The notes under the pieces were generated by a model, which did not search any database, was not told where the DNA came from, and was given only the letters and a program-made list of their open reading frames with translations. A DNA stretch of 64,000 nt from assembly GCF_003073045.1 (NCBI RefSeq), contig NC_037596.1:13699950-13763949 (forward strand), given 5' to 3'. The position numbers were made by a program, and so were the translations under genes. Shown piece after piece: positions 10,867-22,211 of the stretch (positions within the stretch are counted from its first letter, which is position 1; each line of letters begins with the position of its first letter). Source of the DNA: Pomacea canaliculata (lineage: Eukaryota; Mollusca; Gastropoda; Architaenioglossa; Ampullariidae).

Positions 10867-12346
10867 TTACGAGTGACCAGGGACATCGAAAGTGTCATCC
10901 TCCTGCTTCAAGTCTCTCGCCTGCTGACGGAGGGACCTCAGACGGTAACCCATGACGACGGACGACACGATGGCGACCGCACTGACGCACAACATGGCGA
11001 CAGTAACCGCGATGATGGCACCGGCGTGTTGCGCAGTCGCGCTGACGTCATTTCCGCTAGAGGAACTCATCGGTTTTCTGGTAGTGGATGATAAGCTCGA
11101 CTTCCACTTCTCCACTGGTGTGGATTGTGTGGATGATGAGAGACTCGTCGTCCTGCTCGGATGTGGGATGACCGTAGTGGTAGTCGTGGTCTTCGCTATT
11201 TGACAAAAACAACACTGTTATAAACTGTTTTTTCTCTTCTTTCTTTCTTTCCTAAAGGAAGATTTTTTTTTAAACTTCCGGTCAAACTTTTTTCTTGGTG
11301 GCCCTCACATACCTCAGTTTTTCTCTCAATGCCTCTAAAATGGATAGATGAAAGGCGATTAAAAAAAATTAACAGGTCACCAGACAGAAAGATAAAGGAG
11401 AAAGATATGAGATGTATTTTCAATGGTTAGATATAGATAAAGCTAAAGGGTTTCTACTATGATTCGACAAACTAAGTAGTCACAAAGACAATACTCACGT
11501 ATGACAGAAATATTAACGAGTTTGTTGAGCGATGGCTTATCAAACAACTGAAAGAACAACTGCCCCGTGTCCTCAACTTTAAACGCCTTGGTCAGCATGA
11601 AGTGGTCAGGATGCAAGCACTTGCACACCTGGTCATTACTGCTGGTGCAGTTATCCTGTGATCTCCATAATCTACACATTGTGACATAATGTTTCAAGTT
11701 CATGGGTTTGTGAAGAACAAAAGCTTTATAAGGTGCGGTGAGGTTTCTCCATGAAAACTCAATCTCTGACAACACACTCTCCTCCACGATGATGGACCCA
11801 TTGTAGTTGTCCAGAGAGAGCCCATAAGATCCTGTAATAAAGAGAGATAAATTTGGGGTCAGAGGTCACTGAGATAAATAATGCACAAACATTTGGTTCT
11901 GATCAAAAGCGTCTCTCTTTCTTTCTCTCTCTCACACACCTCAACCCATATCTATGGAAACGTAATACAACCCACGAATATACTACGACATTATGAATTT
12001 ATTAAGTAACATCCCCGCTACACCAACACTTCTACAACCACACCATCATATTATCATCATCTTTATTCTTCTTCTTCATCGATGTCCTGTTTCTTTCTGA
12101 CCAACACACGCTCTGTATGACAACCGCTAGTTAACCCATTGATGCCTTTCTTGCAGAACATTTCTACACCATGAACACTAATGATGAACTGATCGTTAAC
12201 AAAGTTAACAGGTTCTAAGTCAAGATTAGAGACAGACACTAAACTACTCTAGCAACATTTTTTCTTACACACTTACCCCATTCTGAAGCACAAGGCAGAA
12301 GGATGAACAATGACAAACCTAACAAAGTGTTGACCCGATGCTCCAT
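10867..12346 (-). CDS. Single-domain Ig-family type I membrane protein (gene B)
   Basis: Three exons with consistent phase-1 introns give a 243-aa protein. Exon 1, 12277-12346: signal peptide (MEHRVNTLLGLSLFILLPCA). Exon 2, 11499-11831: a 333-nt domain of exactly the same length as gene A exon 2 and clearly paralogous (SLDNYNGSIIV, EIEFSW.NLTAPY, FDKPSL.KL.NI). Exon 3, 10867-11195: a Ser/Thr/Pro-rich stalk with a run of six threonines, one TM helix (AGAIIAVTVAMLCVSAVAI...), a basic stop-transfer segment (GYRLRSLRQQ) and a short tail ending DVPGHS. It is a cell-surface protein with a mucin-like stalk; ligand unknown. It lies head-to-tail with gene A, so the pair probably arose by tandem duplication and then gained or lost Ig exons. 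Confidence 0.75.
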
Positions 12347-12544
12347 TGCGCTCAGAGGTTCATCTTGTCATCAATATTATACGATTTTATCATCTCTTGC
12401 CAGTCTGCAATGACTACTTTTTGCCAGACTCTTTTTTTTTTTTTACAAAGTAAGCTGGACACATCACTAATGAACTTGACATAGCTTGAAGATATTGGGA
12501 AAACCCTTGTGACGCCTTGTTTACATCCGGGTCACGTTATACTA

Positions 12545-12697
12545 ATGGTGACGAAGGAAGATGCTCGGATTTTTTTTGCGGTGGAGGAGTAGGGAAGCTG
12601 CAAACTCTATGATGACAGTGAAGTTCACATTCTCTCCTCCTCAGCATCTTTTTTAAGGAGGAGGCTGACCCTTCCCTCCTCGGTTCCTCCGCCACTG
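12545..12697 (-). mobile_element. Short CAGTGGCG-ended MITE copy
   Basis: Read on the minus strand it starts CAGTGGCGGAGGAACC and ends GAAGATGC... / GCATCTTCCTTCGTCACCAT. It belongs to a small family in this window with ends CAGTGGCGTAG and CTACGCCACTG and an internal GCATCTTCCT motif (others at 25461, 48215 and 51589). No coding capacity. Superfamily (hAT-like) inferred from the CAGTGG ends. Confidence 0.5.
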
Positions 12698-12699
12698 TA

Positions 12700-13855
12700 A
12701 CATGAAGAATGAACGACAAGTTGCTGAATACGAGGTTACGGAAAACTTGGCTACTTGTTTAGATGCTTCCTGAAAAAATCCAGTAGCTTCCTGAAAAAAT
12801 CTGGATGCATCACATAATGAATGGGTGAACGTCAATAAGAAAGTATGAGAAATGAGGAAGTTTTCTCACTTGAAAGAATTGATACAATTCGTAACTTACT
12901 TTCATTTCATATGCAGAAAAAAACAAAAAAACTTTGAAGCCTTAAACATTGACAACAACATAATGTGAGAGAGTATCTCAGGAGAATGAGACACGGGAGA
13001 GAGCTAAGGAGGGGAAGACAGCCCTTGTTTAGTTCCTGTTGCTTTTAACCTGTGCTTACGGAAAGGACAGCCATTGCGGGAAAGAATGATTGAATCCTGG
13101 GGATGCCAGCTATTCTAGTGGTAATGACTGGCGCTACCATCACCCCCTCTTCCCATGAATCCCAAAACTCTCGGTGAACATGCTGTTTGACCGGAACTGA
13201 TGGTCCATCCAAGAGGTCAGAGTTGAGACAGACTAAACTCTGGCCCTAAATGTTTGAGACAGGGTTCATTGAACCTCCAACCTATTGTCATGGCATGAGC
13301 AAATTTAGAGTAAATATTACATGAAATGTAGGTGGTTATATTAGCATACAAAATATCTGTATTTCAGTTTTAAACCAGCATTGACATTATCTTTTTAGTA
13401 AGATTTGTTGACAAGTTTTGTTTTCCTTATCAATTTAATTTTTTAAGGTCTCAGTCCTGCAAAGTAATTAAGAAAATGAAAGAAATATGTCTTCACCGGA
13501 AACTAAATATCAGCTACACTGTATGCAGGAACCAACATCTCTTTTCTTCCTCCTCTGTACCTGTCCATTTTGCCTCATTCTCGTTCTTTCTCTCTCTCTC
13601 TGTTTCTTTAACCCCCACCTTGTGTGTGTACTTGGTACATAGAACATATGAATGAGTTAATGAATGCATACATTTGTGTATTCAGACAAAACTGATGATT
13701 TATTCTAATTGTTACAAAACCTGGTGTTCTTGTGTGCAAGATATTCTTTCCTAATTATTTCTACTCATTATTTCTCAGTATTTCAATTTTATCAACCCAA
13801 GTTTCTTAACCAGTGGTCAGTTAAACGCTCGTCTCATTTAAAGCAGTTCGATTAT
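12700..13855. other. Intergenic, nothing supported
   Basis: Sequence between gene B upstream DNA and the arylsulfatase unit, with a short (CT)n tract at about 13590. No gene, RNA or classifiable repeat was recognised. Confidence 0.5.
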
Positions 13856-14023
13856 TAAGATGATTGAAGTTCCATGATTACAGGTTTATAAATGCTTAAT
13901 GGTGTAACACTTGGTCCATGCAACACTACAAACATGCAAACACACACACACACTTGCATAATATCACACACACACAAGTGTGCATAATCACAGCACTGAC
14001 AAGCCAAAACATTTCAGAGGAAC

Positions 14024-14029
14024 TTTATT
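14024..14029 (-). promoter_or_regulatory. AATAAA polyadenylation signal, arylsulfatase copy 1
   Basis: TTTATT on the plus strand, AATAAA in the sense direction, about 100 nt past the stop codon at 14129. Confidence 0.7.
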
Positions 14030-14128
14030 TTTTTCGGTAGGCTATCATCAAGTTCCATTCACGTGCGTTTCCGCTGTTGCCTCGTCACTGCTCGTGCGCA
14101 GGCGCGGGACTGCCGGAAGTCCTCATGG

Positions 14129-14519
14129 TCAGCACCATCCGGGTGTCCAGGCCCCACCCCAGTTTGTTGGATCTCCCTCTTTGAGCTTGGGTGGGTGCAG
14201 CTGTGGAGGCATGGTGAGTCTGAGGCTGTCCAGCTTGCTCTTCATGTGCTTGTAGACCTTCTTCACTTGTCGCCGCGAGCTGATGTCCGTCGTCTCCGTG
14301 GGGTCAGTGTCAAGGTCGAACAGCATGTACTCTGAGGTGTAGTTCCACTCCGGAGGCTGGGCCACCCCAGGTGGAGGGTTGTACCAGCCATCTTAAGCAC
14401 ACGTCATTTATGCAAACATGTCAGGCCAACGACACAAATAGCTACAATTAGAAAGAAAGAAGAGGGAAAAGAAAAGGGAAGACCGCATAGATTCAGATAT
14501 CTTTGTTACCTGAATGCTT

Positions 14520-14552
<33 letters not shown>

Positions 14553-16214
14553 AACACACAGAAATACAGAGAGCAATCAATACCTGGGTGGCCTGGTTTG
14601 TTCCACGTCATCTTGTAATTTTTGTAACGGAGAGCAGCACGCTGTTTGTCATCGTTGATGTCGTAGACAAACTCCTGTCGTGGGCTGACTCCATTGGTGG
14701 AGATGCTTTCCCAAAGGTCAAGGCCATCTATATTCGGAATGTTCTTCTTTGCACCCGCCAGCCGTAAAAGAGTCGGGTACCTGTGTTTGTACCCAGGTTA
14801 TTGACCATCAGGATGAGGTTGTAATTAAATCCCTTCCCTCCTTCTATTTCTTCTTTGAAAAAATTAGCAACTATCGTCAGGAACGGAAGTCCGAATTTGT
14901 TCCTCTAGACTGATTCTGCAGCCTGCTGCTCATATTTTATGATCATTTCAACTTATTTCTGTAAGCAAATCTTGTAATGTCATCTGGCACCTTTTAACTT
15001 ATTGTTCACAGCTGACAAACAACTCAACACAAAGGACATCACTGTAGGGAAAAAGTAGGAAGATAATTGGGAGTGGGGGGGGGAGATAACTATCAAACAT
15101 AGGTTTTTAAATGTATAGAAAAAATATACAAATTTATATTTGCTGCTGCACTAGTACTCCAAAAATAAAATAGCTTACATGAAAAGATATTAAAAATACT
15201 GCTATAAAACTGAGAATTGGTGAATCATTTTCTAACGAAACGCAGAACGTACCAGTCGACAGCGTGGACAAGACCATCGTAGGACGTGTTGCCCCTCAGC
15301 AGTGAGCTGCTGTAAAGAAAACTTGTGACTTTGGTTCCTCCTTCCCACAGAGTCAGCTTAGAGCCTCTCAACGGCCAGTTGCTGGAGCCAGTGTGTACTG
15401 GCCCGCCGTTGTCCGAGGTGAAGAAGATGAGGAGGTTGTCCATGTAGCCCAGCTCTTCCAGCACGCGCGTGATGTTACCGATGCCCTCGTCCATGGCCGC
15501 CCCCATCCCACAAAGCAACTTCCGGTCTTCAGACGCGGTGACGTCAGCGCAAAAATTGCTGACGTAGTGCTCAGGCACTTGGTGTGGGCCATGAACGGCC
15601 TGATAAGCCAGGTAGATGAAGAGAGGCTGTGAGCGGTTGTGGGTCTTAAGGATGTCGATGGTTCTCTGTGTGAACAGGTGTGTGGAGTAGGTGCCATTGG
15701 CGGACCACACCGGTGTGTCGTTGAAGACCAGGTCGTAGCCGTCCCTGTGTTCAGTGTGGGTGAAGTAGTCGGCGTAGCCGTTGTACATGCCGTAGAAGGA
15801 GTCAAACCCTCGTCGTGTGGGTGTCATGTCCCAGCGACAGAAGCCCAGATGCCACTTGCCCACCATGTGAGTGGCGTAACCGAGCTCCTTCAGACTCTGC
15901 GGCAACATCTTCTTGTCGAGCGGCACGGAGATGTTTTCGAGTTCTTCAAACACAGAATTTTGGATACCCATGCGAAACGGGTAGATACCAGTGAGGAAAG
16001 CAGCTCTGGAAGGGGTGCAGGATGGTTGTGCATATGCGTTGGTCAGCTCCACCCCCTCCGCCTTCAGTTGCTCCAGGTTCGGGGTGTACATGGAGGAGTC
16101 TCTCCACTGAACGTCAGCCCACCCCATGTCGTCAGCGACAATGAACAAGATGTTGGGAGGTGAGGCTGTCAACGACGATGTAAATACCAAGATGAAAAGC
16201 GCAGGCAGTAGCAT
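14129..16214 (-). CDS. Arylsulfatase B-like sulfatase, copy 1
   Basis: Three coding exons (15253-16214, 14584-14780, 14129-14391; phases 2 and 1) give 473 aa. A signal peptide (MLLPALFILVFTSSLTA) precedes SPPNILFIVADDMGW, the metal-binding N-terminal motif. The sulfatase signature CTPSRAAFLTG follows, with Cys66 as the residue that is converted to formylglycine. GKWHLGF, TSDNGG and LWEGGTK supply further active-site positions. The C-terminal exon ends WGGAWTPGWC, like the WGxW end of ARSB. The family hydrolyses sulfate esters of N-acetylgalactosamine-4-sulfate glycans in lysosomes or outside the cell; for this protein that is inferred. All key residues are intact. I start at the ATG giving the signal peptide; the frame is open further upstream (to 16328), but an acceptor (CTCGCTCCAG) at about 16245 shows this is 5' UTR intron. 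Human ARSB is longer (533 aa). Confidence 0.92.
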
Positions 16215-16584
16215 TCTAGTCCCACTAGTTGTTCCCTGGAGCGAGAATATTTGTGTACCATGTACGAGGAGAATGTTATTCAATAACATCTTTCTGATTG
16301 GCTGTAATAATAAGAAAGTAGCTCCCAACTATACTTAGGACTCTTGCTCTCAGAGATTTATCATTCGTCATGAAAGTAGGAATAAATCCCGTTTGAACTT
16401 CACCCTCCTGCTTATTGGCAAAAGCTGTCTCTGTGAATTTTAGTAATCAATTTATCAAATTATTATGATTTGTCATATTTCCTGTATTCAAACGGATAAA
16501 AGATAACCCATAGCTATATTTGAGCTTTTTCTCTGCAACAATCACTGTAACAATGGGCGTAACAAACAGACTTACCTTCATACA

Positions 16585-16665
16585 GTAGGACTTACCTGTG
16601 TTACCTGTGGGTGCTGTGTAAGCGATGAGGGAGTGCTATATAAGCTGCTAAACGCGACAGCTGAA
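16585..16665 (-). promoter_or_regulatory. Promoter and noncoding first exon, arylsulfatase copy 1
   Basis: On the minus strand, TTATATAGC (near 16637) is followed about 40 nt later by ACACAG and a GTAAGTCC donor. It pairs with the acceptor CTCGCTCCAG upstream of the start codon. The same layout recurs in copy 2, where the intron is only about 45 nt. Confidence 0.5.
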
Positions 16666-16834
16666 TAAATAGGACCCCATGCCCTCCACTAAAATACTCC
16701 TGCCTCCCTGACACTTGACTCATCATCTTGACTTCCTTGAGCAACATCCCATCTTTTGAGATTAATTACATTTCTCTCTCTCTTTATTTTTCTCTCTCCC
16801 TCTATCTCTGTGTCCATCTGTCTTTCTCCTATCT

Positions 16835-17072
16835 CTCATATGTTTAAGAGGGATATTCCTCTATAATTATCAGGATTATTTCTATCTCCTTTTTATGCAA
16901 TGGCTGAATAACTGCCTCGGTCCATACGTCTGGGAATTGACCGCTATTAAAAAGAAGATTAAAGAAGGACATTAAAAGGGTTTACTGAGTGTTTAAAAAT
17001 TTCCCTTATCAGTGTGTCAGGTCCAGGTGCTTTACTGTCTTTTAATGATTTGACTGCCCTTTTCTTAATAGA
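16835..17072 (-). mobile_element. LINE reverse transcriptase fragment
   Basis: Minus-strand translation gives KDSKAPGPDTLIREIF in one frame and, after a frame change, FPDVWTEAVIQPLHKK and NPDNYRGISLLN. These are the SKAPGPD and P-x-HKKGD-x-x-x-NYRGISLL motifs of non-LTR retrotransposon RTs. It is a short, frameshifted relic present in unit 1 of the duplication; I did not find it in unit 2. Confidence 0.75.
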
Positions 17073-17089
17073 AAAATCAAATTAAAATA

Positions 17090-17530
17090 ATCTGTTGCTA
17101 GTATTAAGACTAATAATTCCCACGTTCAAGCCTCTGCCCTGCCAGCTCACACCTGTTCATGTTACTCCATCTTCCCATACTTCCTTTTCTCGTCCTGTTT
17201 GTATCCAATCAAGGTACTCAAGATTGTCAACTGAGCTCTCAACCGAATTGTTTGGCATGTAGATGTGGTTCTATTCATGTCATCTCCTGTAAGATGAGGA
17301 CGATGGAGCCACACGGGTGTATCGATCGAAGACCGATGACTGAACTTCTCGTGTACATTTCGATATGTACTGACAATACACTTACTATGATAAACAAATT
17401 AGATGAGTCATACAGTTCCTTAGAACAATTTCCTCCTTTCGTCCTCCAGCTGTACTTCTAGTGGACTAAATTAAGGATAAGAAGATATGGCCTGGAAAAT
17501 TATAGCCTTAAAACCATCAAGTTAAATTCC
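17090..17530. repeat. Conserved upstream block of unit 1
   Basis: Near-identical to about 21085-21540 (AATAATCTGTTGCTAGTATT through GCCTGGAAAATTATAGCC). It has open frames on both strands (about 100 codons on +), kept in both copies. That is expected from recent duplication alone, and no domain, signal peptide or splice pattern supports coding. It may include distal regulatory sequence of the arylsulfatases. Confidence 0.5.
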
Positions 17531-18144
17531 AACTGACAGTAAAGAACCTCTGTGAGCGCGAAAGACAGAGAAACAGGAAGAGAACTAGGGAGAAGAAGAG
17601 AGTCCAACTGCCGAACATTAGCGGCAACCTGTCGAGTTAGGAAAGAAACTTAAAGAGTATACTAATTATATTATTTTAGCTACTCTATAATTGCTTCTTT
17701 TAAATAAATTTTCTACTGTCCTCAGCAAATTTAGGAGATTTTTTTTTGGGGTGGGTGGGGTGGGGAGATGGATTTAAAAAAAGTTTTTGATTGAAATGGT
17801 AGTGGCTCGTTCACATCTCGTGAACAAAGAATTCATAGGAAGAAGTTTTTAAAATTGCTTAGAACGATTCTGATTAGTAACAACTAAATTTCTGTGCATT
17901 TTCAAGTAAAAATCAGTCTTCCTGTCCGTCCGTCTGTTTCAACTATTCACTCTGAGCATCTTAACCAGCCACATGTTATGTAAAGCGCAGATTTTTTTAC
18001 ATCCTATGAAATCGCTTATAAAAATATGTTACACTTGGCCCATGAAAAAAAAAACCACTCACACACGCACACCCACCCACACACCCCCACACACACACGT
18101 GTGCATAATCACAGCACTGAGAAGCCAAATCATTTCAGTGGAAC

Positions 18145-18150
18145 TTTAAT
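18145..18150 (-). promoter_or_regulatory. ATTAAA polyadenylation signal, arylsulfatase copy 2
   Basis: The site aligned with AATAAA of copy 1 is TTTAAT on +, giving the common variant ATTAAA about 100 nt past the stop at 18247. Confidence 0.6.
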
Positions 18151-18246
18151 TTTTTCGGTAATCTATCAAGTTCCATTCACGTGCCTCTCCGCCGTTTCCT
18201 CGTCGCTGCTCGTGCGCAGGCGCGGGACTGCCGGAAGTCCTCATGG

Positions 18247-20748
18247 TCAGCACCATCCGGGTGTCCAGGCCCCGCCCCAGTTTGTTGGATTTCCCTCTTT
18301 GAGCTTGGGTAGGTGCAGCTGTGGAGGCATGGTGAGTCTGAGCTTGTCCAGCTTGCTCTTCATGTGCTTGTAGACCTTCTTCACGTGCCGCCGCGAGCTG
18401 ATGTCCGTCGTCTCCGTGGGGTCAGTGTCAAGATCGAACAGCATGTACTCCTTGGTGTAGTTCCACTCCGGAGGCTGGGCCACCCCAGGTGGAGGGTTGT
18501 ACCAGCCATCTTAAGCACACGTCATGCATACAAAAATGTCAGGCCAACGAAACAAATAGCTACAATTAGGAGGAAAGAAGAGGGAAAAGAAAAGGGAAGA
18601 ACACATAGATTCAGACATCTTCGTTACCTGAATTCTTTCTCTCTTTCTCTCACATACACACACACACACGCACACAAACACACAGAAATACAGAGAGAGT
18701 AATCAATACCTGGGTGGCCTGGTTTGTTCCACGTCATCTTGTAATTTTTGTAACGGAGAGCAGCACGCTGTTTGTCATCGTTGATGTCGTAGACAAACTC
18801 CTGTCGTGGGCTGACTCCATTGGTGGAGATGCTGTCCCAAATGTCAAGGCCATCTATATTCGGAATGTTCCCCTTTGCACCCGCCAGCCGCAAAAGAGTC
18901 GGGTACCTGTGTTTGTACCCAGGTTATTGACCATCAGGATGAGGTGGTAATTAAATCCCTTCCCCCCTTTTATTTCTTCTTTTAAAACATTAGCAACTAC
19001 CGTAAGGAACGGAAGTCCGAATTTGTTCCTCTAAACCAGTGATGCCCAACCTTTTTCGGCCTGCGGGCCATATCCATTTCGGACAGCCGTGTCGCGGGCC
19101 ATATCCATTTCGGACAGCCGTGTCGCGGGCCATATCCATTTCGGACAGGCGTGTCGTGGGCCACTTCGCCGCAAAAATACAAAAAGGAAAAAAAAAATAG
19201 AGCAGATACCATTTTTTTATAAGAAACAAGTTGTACTTACCATTAATTATGTAGTAATTAGTGGGATATTTGAAGTTGTTTTCCCGAAACCAACTTCTGA
19301 ATGTCCGGCCTCATCGTAGAGACACCAAGTCGGAGCACTGAATCGAAATGTTTGTCTATCGAAAAAAAGATTGAGAGAAGCCCCTACGTGGGGATAAATA
19401 CTTCTTCTTCCTTTTTTTCGTTTTTTTAAGGTCTTCTTTTATTACTAACATGCCGATTTCCTGCACTGTGGGCAAAAGTTTCGCGGGCCGGATGGCACCG
19501 CGTCGCGGGCCGATATGGCCCGCAGGCCGTAGGTTGTGCATCCCTGCTCTAAACGGATTCTGCAGCCTGCTGCTCATATTTTATGATCATTTCAACTTAT
19601 TTCTGTAAGCAAATCTTGTAATGTCATCTGGCACCTTTTAACTTATTGTTCACAGCTGACAAACAACTCAACACAAAGGACATCACTGTAGGGAAAAAGT
19701 AGGAAGATAATGGGAAAAAGCTATCAGACATAGGTCTTAAACGTATAGAAAAAAATATACAAATGTGTTTTTGCTGCTCCACTTACCAGTCGACAGCATG
19801 GACAAGACCACTGTAGGATGTCTTGCCATTCAGAAGAGTCTTGCTGTGTAGGAAACTTGTGACTTTGGTTCCTCCTTCCCACAGAGTCAACTTGGCCCTT
19901 CTCAGCGGCCAGTTGCTGGAGCCAGTGTTCACAGGCCCGCCGTTGTCCGAGGTGAAGACGATGAGCAGGTTGTCCATGTAGCCCAGCTCTTCCAGCACGC
20001 GCGTGATGTTACCGATGCCCTCGTCCATGGCTGCTCCCATCCCACAACGCAACTTCCGGTCTTCAGACGCAGTGACGTTCGCGCAGAATTTGTTGACGTA
20101 GTGCTCAGGCACTTCAAGTGGGCCATGCACGGCCTGATAGGACAGGTAGATGAAGAGAGGCTGTGATCGCTTGTGGGTCCTGAGGATGTCGATGGTTCTC
20201 TGTGTGAACAGGTGTGTGGAGTAGGTGCCATTGGCGGACCACACCGGTCTGTCGTTGAAGACCAGGTCGTAGCCGTCCCAGTGTCCAGTGTGGGTGAAGT
20301 AGTCGGCTTTGCCGTTGTACATGCCATAGAAGGAGTCGAACCCTCGTCGTGTGGGTGTCATGTCCCAGCGACAGAAGCCCAGGTGCCACTTGCCCACCAT
20401 GTGAGTGTTGTAACCGAGCTCCTTCAGACTCTGCGGCAACATCCTCTTGTCTAACGGCACGGAAATGTTTTCGAGTTCTTCAAACACAGAATTTTGGATA
20501 CCCATGCGAAACGGGTAGATACCAGTGAGGAAAGCAGCTCTGGAAGGTGTGCAGGACGGTTGTGCATATGCATTGGTCAGCTCCACCCCCTCTGCCTTCA
20601 GTTGCTGCAGGTTCGGGGTGTACATGGAGGAGTCTCTCCACTGAACGTCAGCCCACCCCATGTCGTCAGCGACGATGAACAAGATGTTGGGAGGTGAGGC
20701 TGTCAACGACGATGTAAATGCCAAGATGACAAGTGCAGGCAGTAGCAT
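18247..20748 (-). CDS. Arylsulfatase B-like sulfatase, copy 2
   Basis: Coding exons 19787-20748, 18710-18906 and 18247-18509 match copy 1 in length and phase and give 473 aa. The signal peptide (MLLPALVILAFTSSLTA), IVADDMGW, CTPSRAAFLTG, GKWHLGF, TSDNGG, LWEGGTK and the WGGAWTPGWC end are all intact. The copies differ by scattered substitutions, for example YADYFTHTEHRDG in copy 1 against KADYFTHTGHWDG here, and LYSSSLLRGN against LHSKTLLNGK. Intron 1 holds a 510-bp hAT element absent from copy 1. The donor of exon 1 (GTAAGT) is stronger than that of copy 1 (GTACGT). Probably the same enzymatic role as copy 1, with possible substrate or expression divergence. Confidence 0.92.
19037..19546. 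mobile_element. Non-autonomous hAT element with 8-bp TSD
   Basis: Starts CAGTGATGCCCAACC and ends GGTTGTGCATCCCTG, imperfect terminal inverted repeats continuing into GGCCTGCGGGCCATAT on both sides. The flanks are CTCTAAAC on both sides (19029-19036, 19547-19554), the 8-bp duplication of hAT transposons. The left arm holds three ~31-bp repeats containing GGGCCATATCCATTTCGGAC. No transposase. The sister arylsulfatase intron at about 14905 reads TTCCTCTAGACTGATTCTGC, the empty site. Confidence 0.92.
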
Positions 20749-20789
20749 TCTAGTCCCACTAGATGTTCCTTGGAGCGAGAATATGCTTG

Positions 20790-20870
20790 TACCCTATACA
20801 GTAGGACTTACCTGTGTTTTCTGTGGGTGACAGTAGGGACTGTTACAGAAGTTGTTAAACGCTACAACTA
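20790..20870 (-). promoter_or_regulatory. Promoter and noncoding exon, arylsulfatase copy 2
   Basis: Aligns with 16585-16665: ACACAG followed by GTAAGTCCTACTGTAT. The acceptor side reads CTCGCTCCAAG at about 20775, so the 5' UTR intron has shrunk to about 45 nt. The TATATAG of copy 1 is not conserved here (AACTTCTGTAACAG), so expression may differ. Confidence 0.4.
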
Positions 20871-21544
20871 AATAAATAGGACCCCCTGCCCTCCACTTAA
20901 GTACTCCTTTCCATGACCTCATCCAGGAAACTGTGGCAGGGGTCGTCTTATTTGTCTGAGGTCTTACCAAAGCCGGGTCACTGTTTGTAGGTGAAATGCC
21001 ACTAGCTGTCGCATGGTCAATCTCTAGTGTTGAGTTGTTTGTACACCCGAGATCTTTGCTCGGTTCAGCAGTTTCATTTTTTTAATAGAAAAAATCAAAT
21101 TAAAATAATCTGTTGCTAGTATTAAGACTAATAATTCCCACGTTCAAGCCTCTGCCCTCCCAGCTCACACCTGTTCATGTTACTCCATCTTCCCATACTT
21201 CCTTTTCTCGTCCTGGTTGTATCCAATCAAGGTACTCAAGTTTGTCAACTGAGCTCTCAACAGATTTGTTTGGCATGTAGATGTGGTTCTATTCATGTCA
21301 TCTCCTGTAAGATGAGGACGATGGAGCCACACGGGTGTATCGATCGAAGACCGATGACTGAACTTCTCGTGTACATTTCGATATGTACTGACAATACACA
21401 TACTATGATAAACAAATTAGATGAGTCATACAGTTCATTAGAACAATTTCCTCCTTTCGTCCTCCAGCAGTACTTCTAGTGGACTAAATTAAGGATAAGA
21501 AGATATGGCCTGGAAAATTATAGCCTTAAGACCATTAAGTTAAA

Positions 21545-22200
21545 TTCAGTCTCAACCTTGTCGTGTAGTTACAGGACATTTCAGTTTGGGAGAATGACTG
21601 TCGGAAGGTAGGAAACAGTTATCATTTGCCAGTGTGAATTTTTTTTATTTATGAAATAAATAAAGTTTTAAAAACTATTACGTTCAATAAATTTTTCAAT
21701 TCTTTATCTTTTTTAAATAAAATATTTGAAATTATGTAGTTACATTGTTTATAATCGGAAATATAAATTGAAATTGCATAATATTTATCACGCATCTGTG
21801 AAATGTAAACATAACATCAGGGCTTCTGTTTACGCAAAAAATTGCGTACAGTACGCATTAAAAGTTCGGAGGACCCCTTCAATTTTCGTCAATGGGGTCC
21901 CAGGGGACCCTTCAAATTTGGGCGAAGAACAGATACAAAATTGGGTAAGTGTAGTGTCTGACATCGTAGCTCAATCTATTGTCGTCTGCTACAAGGTGAG
22001 AGTTACTTCCCTTGCACTGAGTTTTTTTTTTTTTTTCCCCTTACCGGGAAGAGTTCCAAGATGTTGACAGCGTGGTTAGGATCATCGTCTCAGAATCGGA
22101 AAGAAAGTGAGCACCCCAAGTACAGTGAGCATAAACTCATCACAGATGCTTGCACACTCTTCATGGCACAGAGATCTCGCCATTTCTGACTAAACATTAC
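21545..22200. other. AT-rich intergenic, nothing supported
   Basis: Contains T-tracts and a short segment around 21870-21930 (GGACCCCTTC...GGGTCCCAGG) that looks repeat-derived. No gene supported. Confidence 0.4.
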
Positions 22201-22211
22201 AGTGCTTTGTG

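Larger units (their letters stand above)
13860..17540. repeat. Tandem duplication unit 1 (arylsulfatase)
   Basis: The whole block (3' flank with CA-repeats, three coding exons, introns, 5' UTR, promoter, and a conserved far-upstream block at 17090-17530) is repeated in order at about 17920-21540. Coding exons have identical lengths in both units (962, 197 and 263 nt). Unit 1 has an extra stretch in its 5' UTR intron and a LINE fragment at 16835-17072. Unit 2 has a hAT insertion. Confidence 0.85.
17920..21540. repeat. Tandem duplication unit 2 (arylsulfatase)
   Basis: Second copy of the unit described at 13860-17540, in the same orientation. The left edge (GTCCGTCTGTTTCAACTATT) recurs a third time at 22771, showing that a third, truncated unit existed. 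Confidence 0.85.

Noticed and set aside
15368..15805. 145-codon and + strand frames over arylsulfatase exon 1
   Set aside because: Other-frame shadows of a conserved sulfatase exon; Ser/Thr-rich composition only.
17159..17461. 100-codon + frame conserved in both arylsulfatase units
   Set aside because: Conservation follows from the recent duplication; substitutions are not biased to third positions by eye, and there is no domain.
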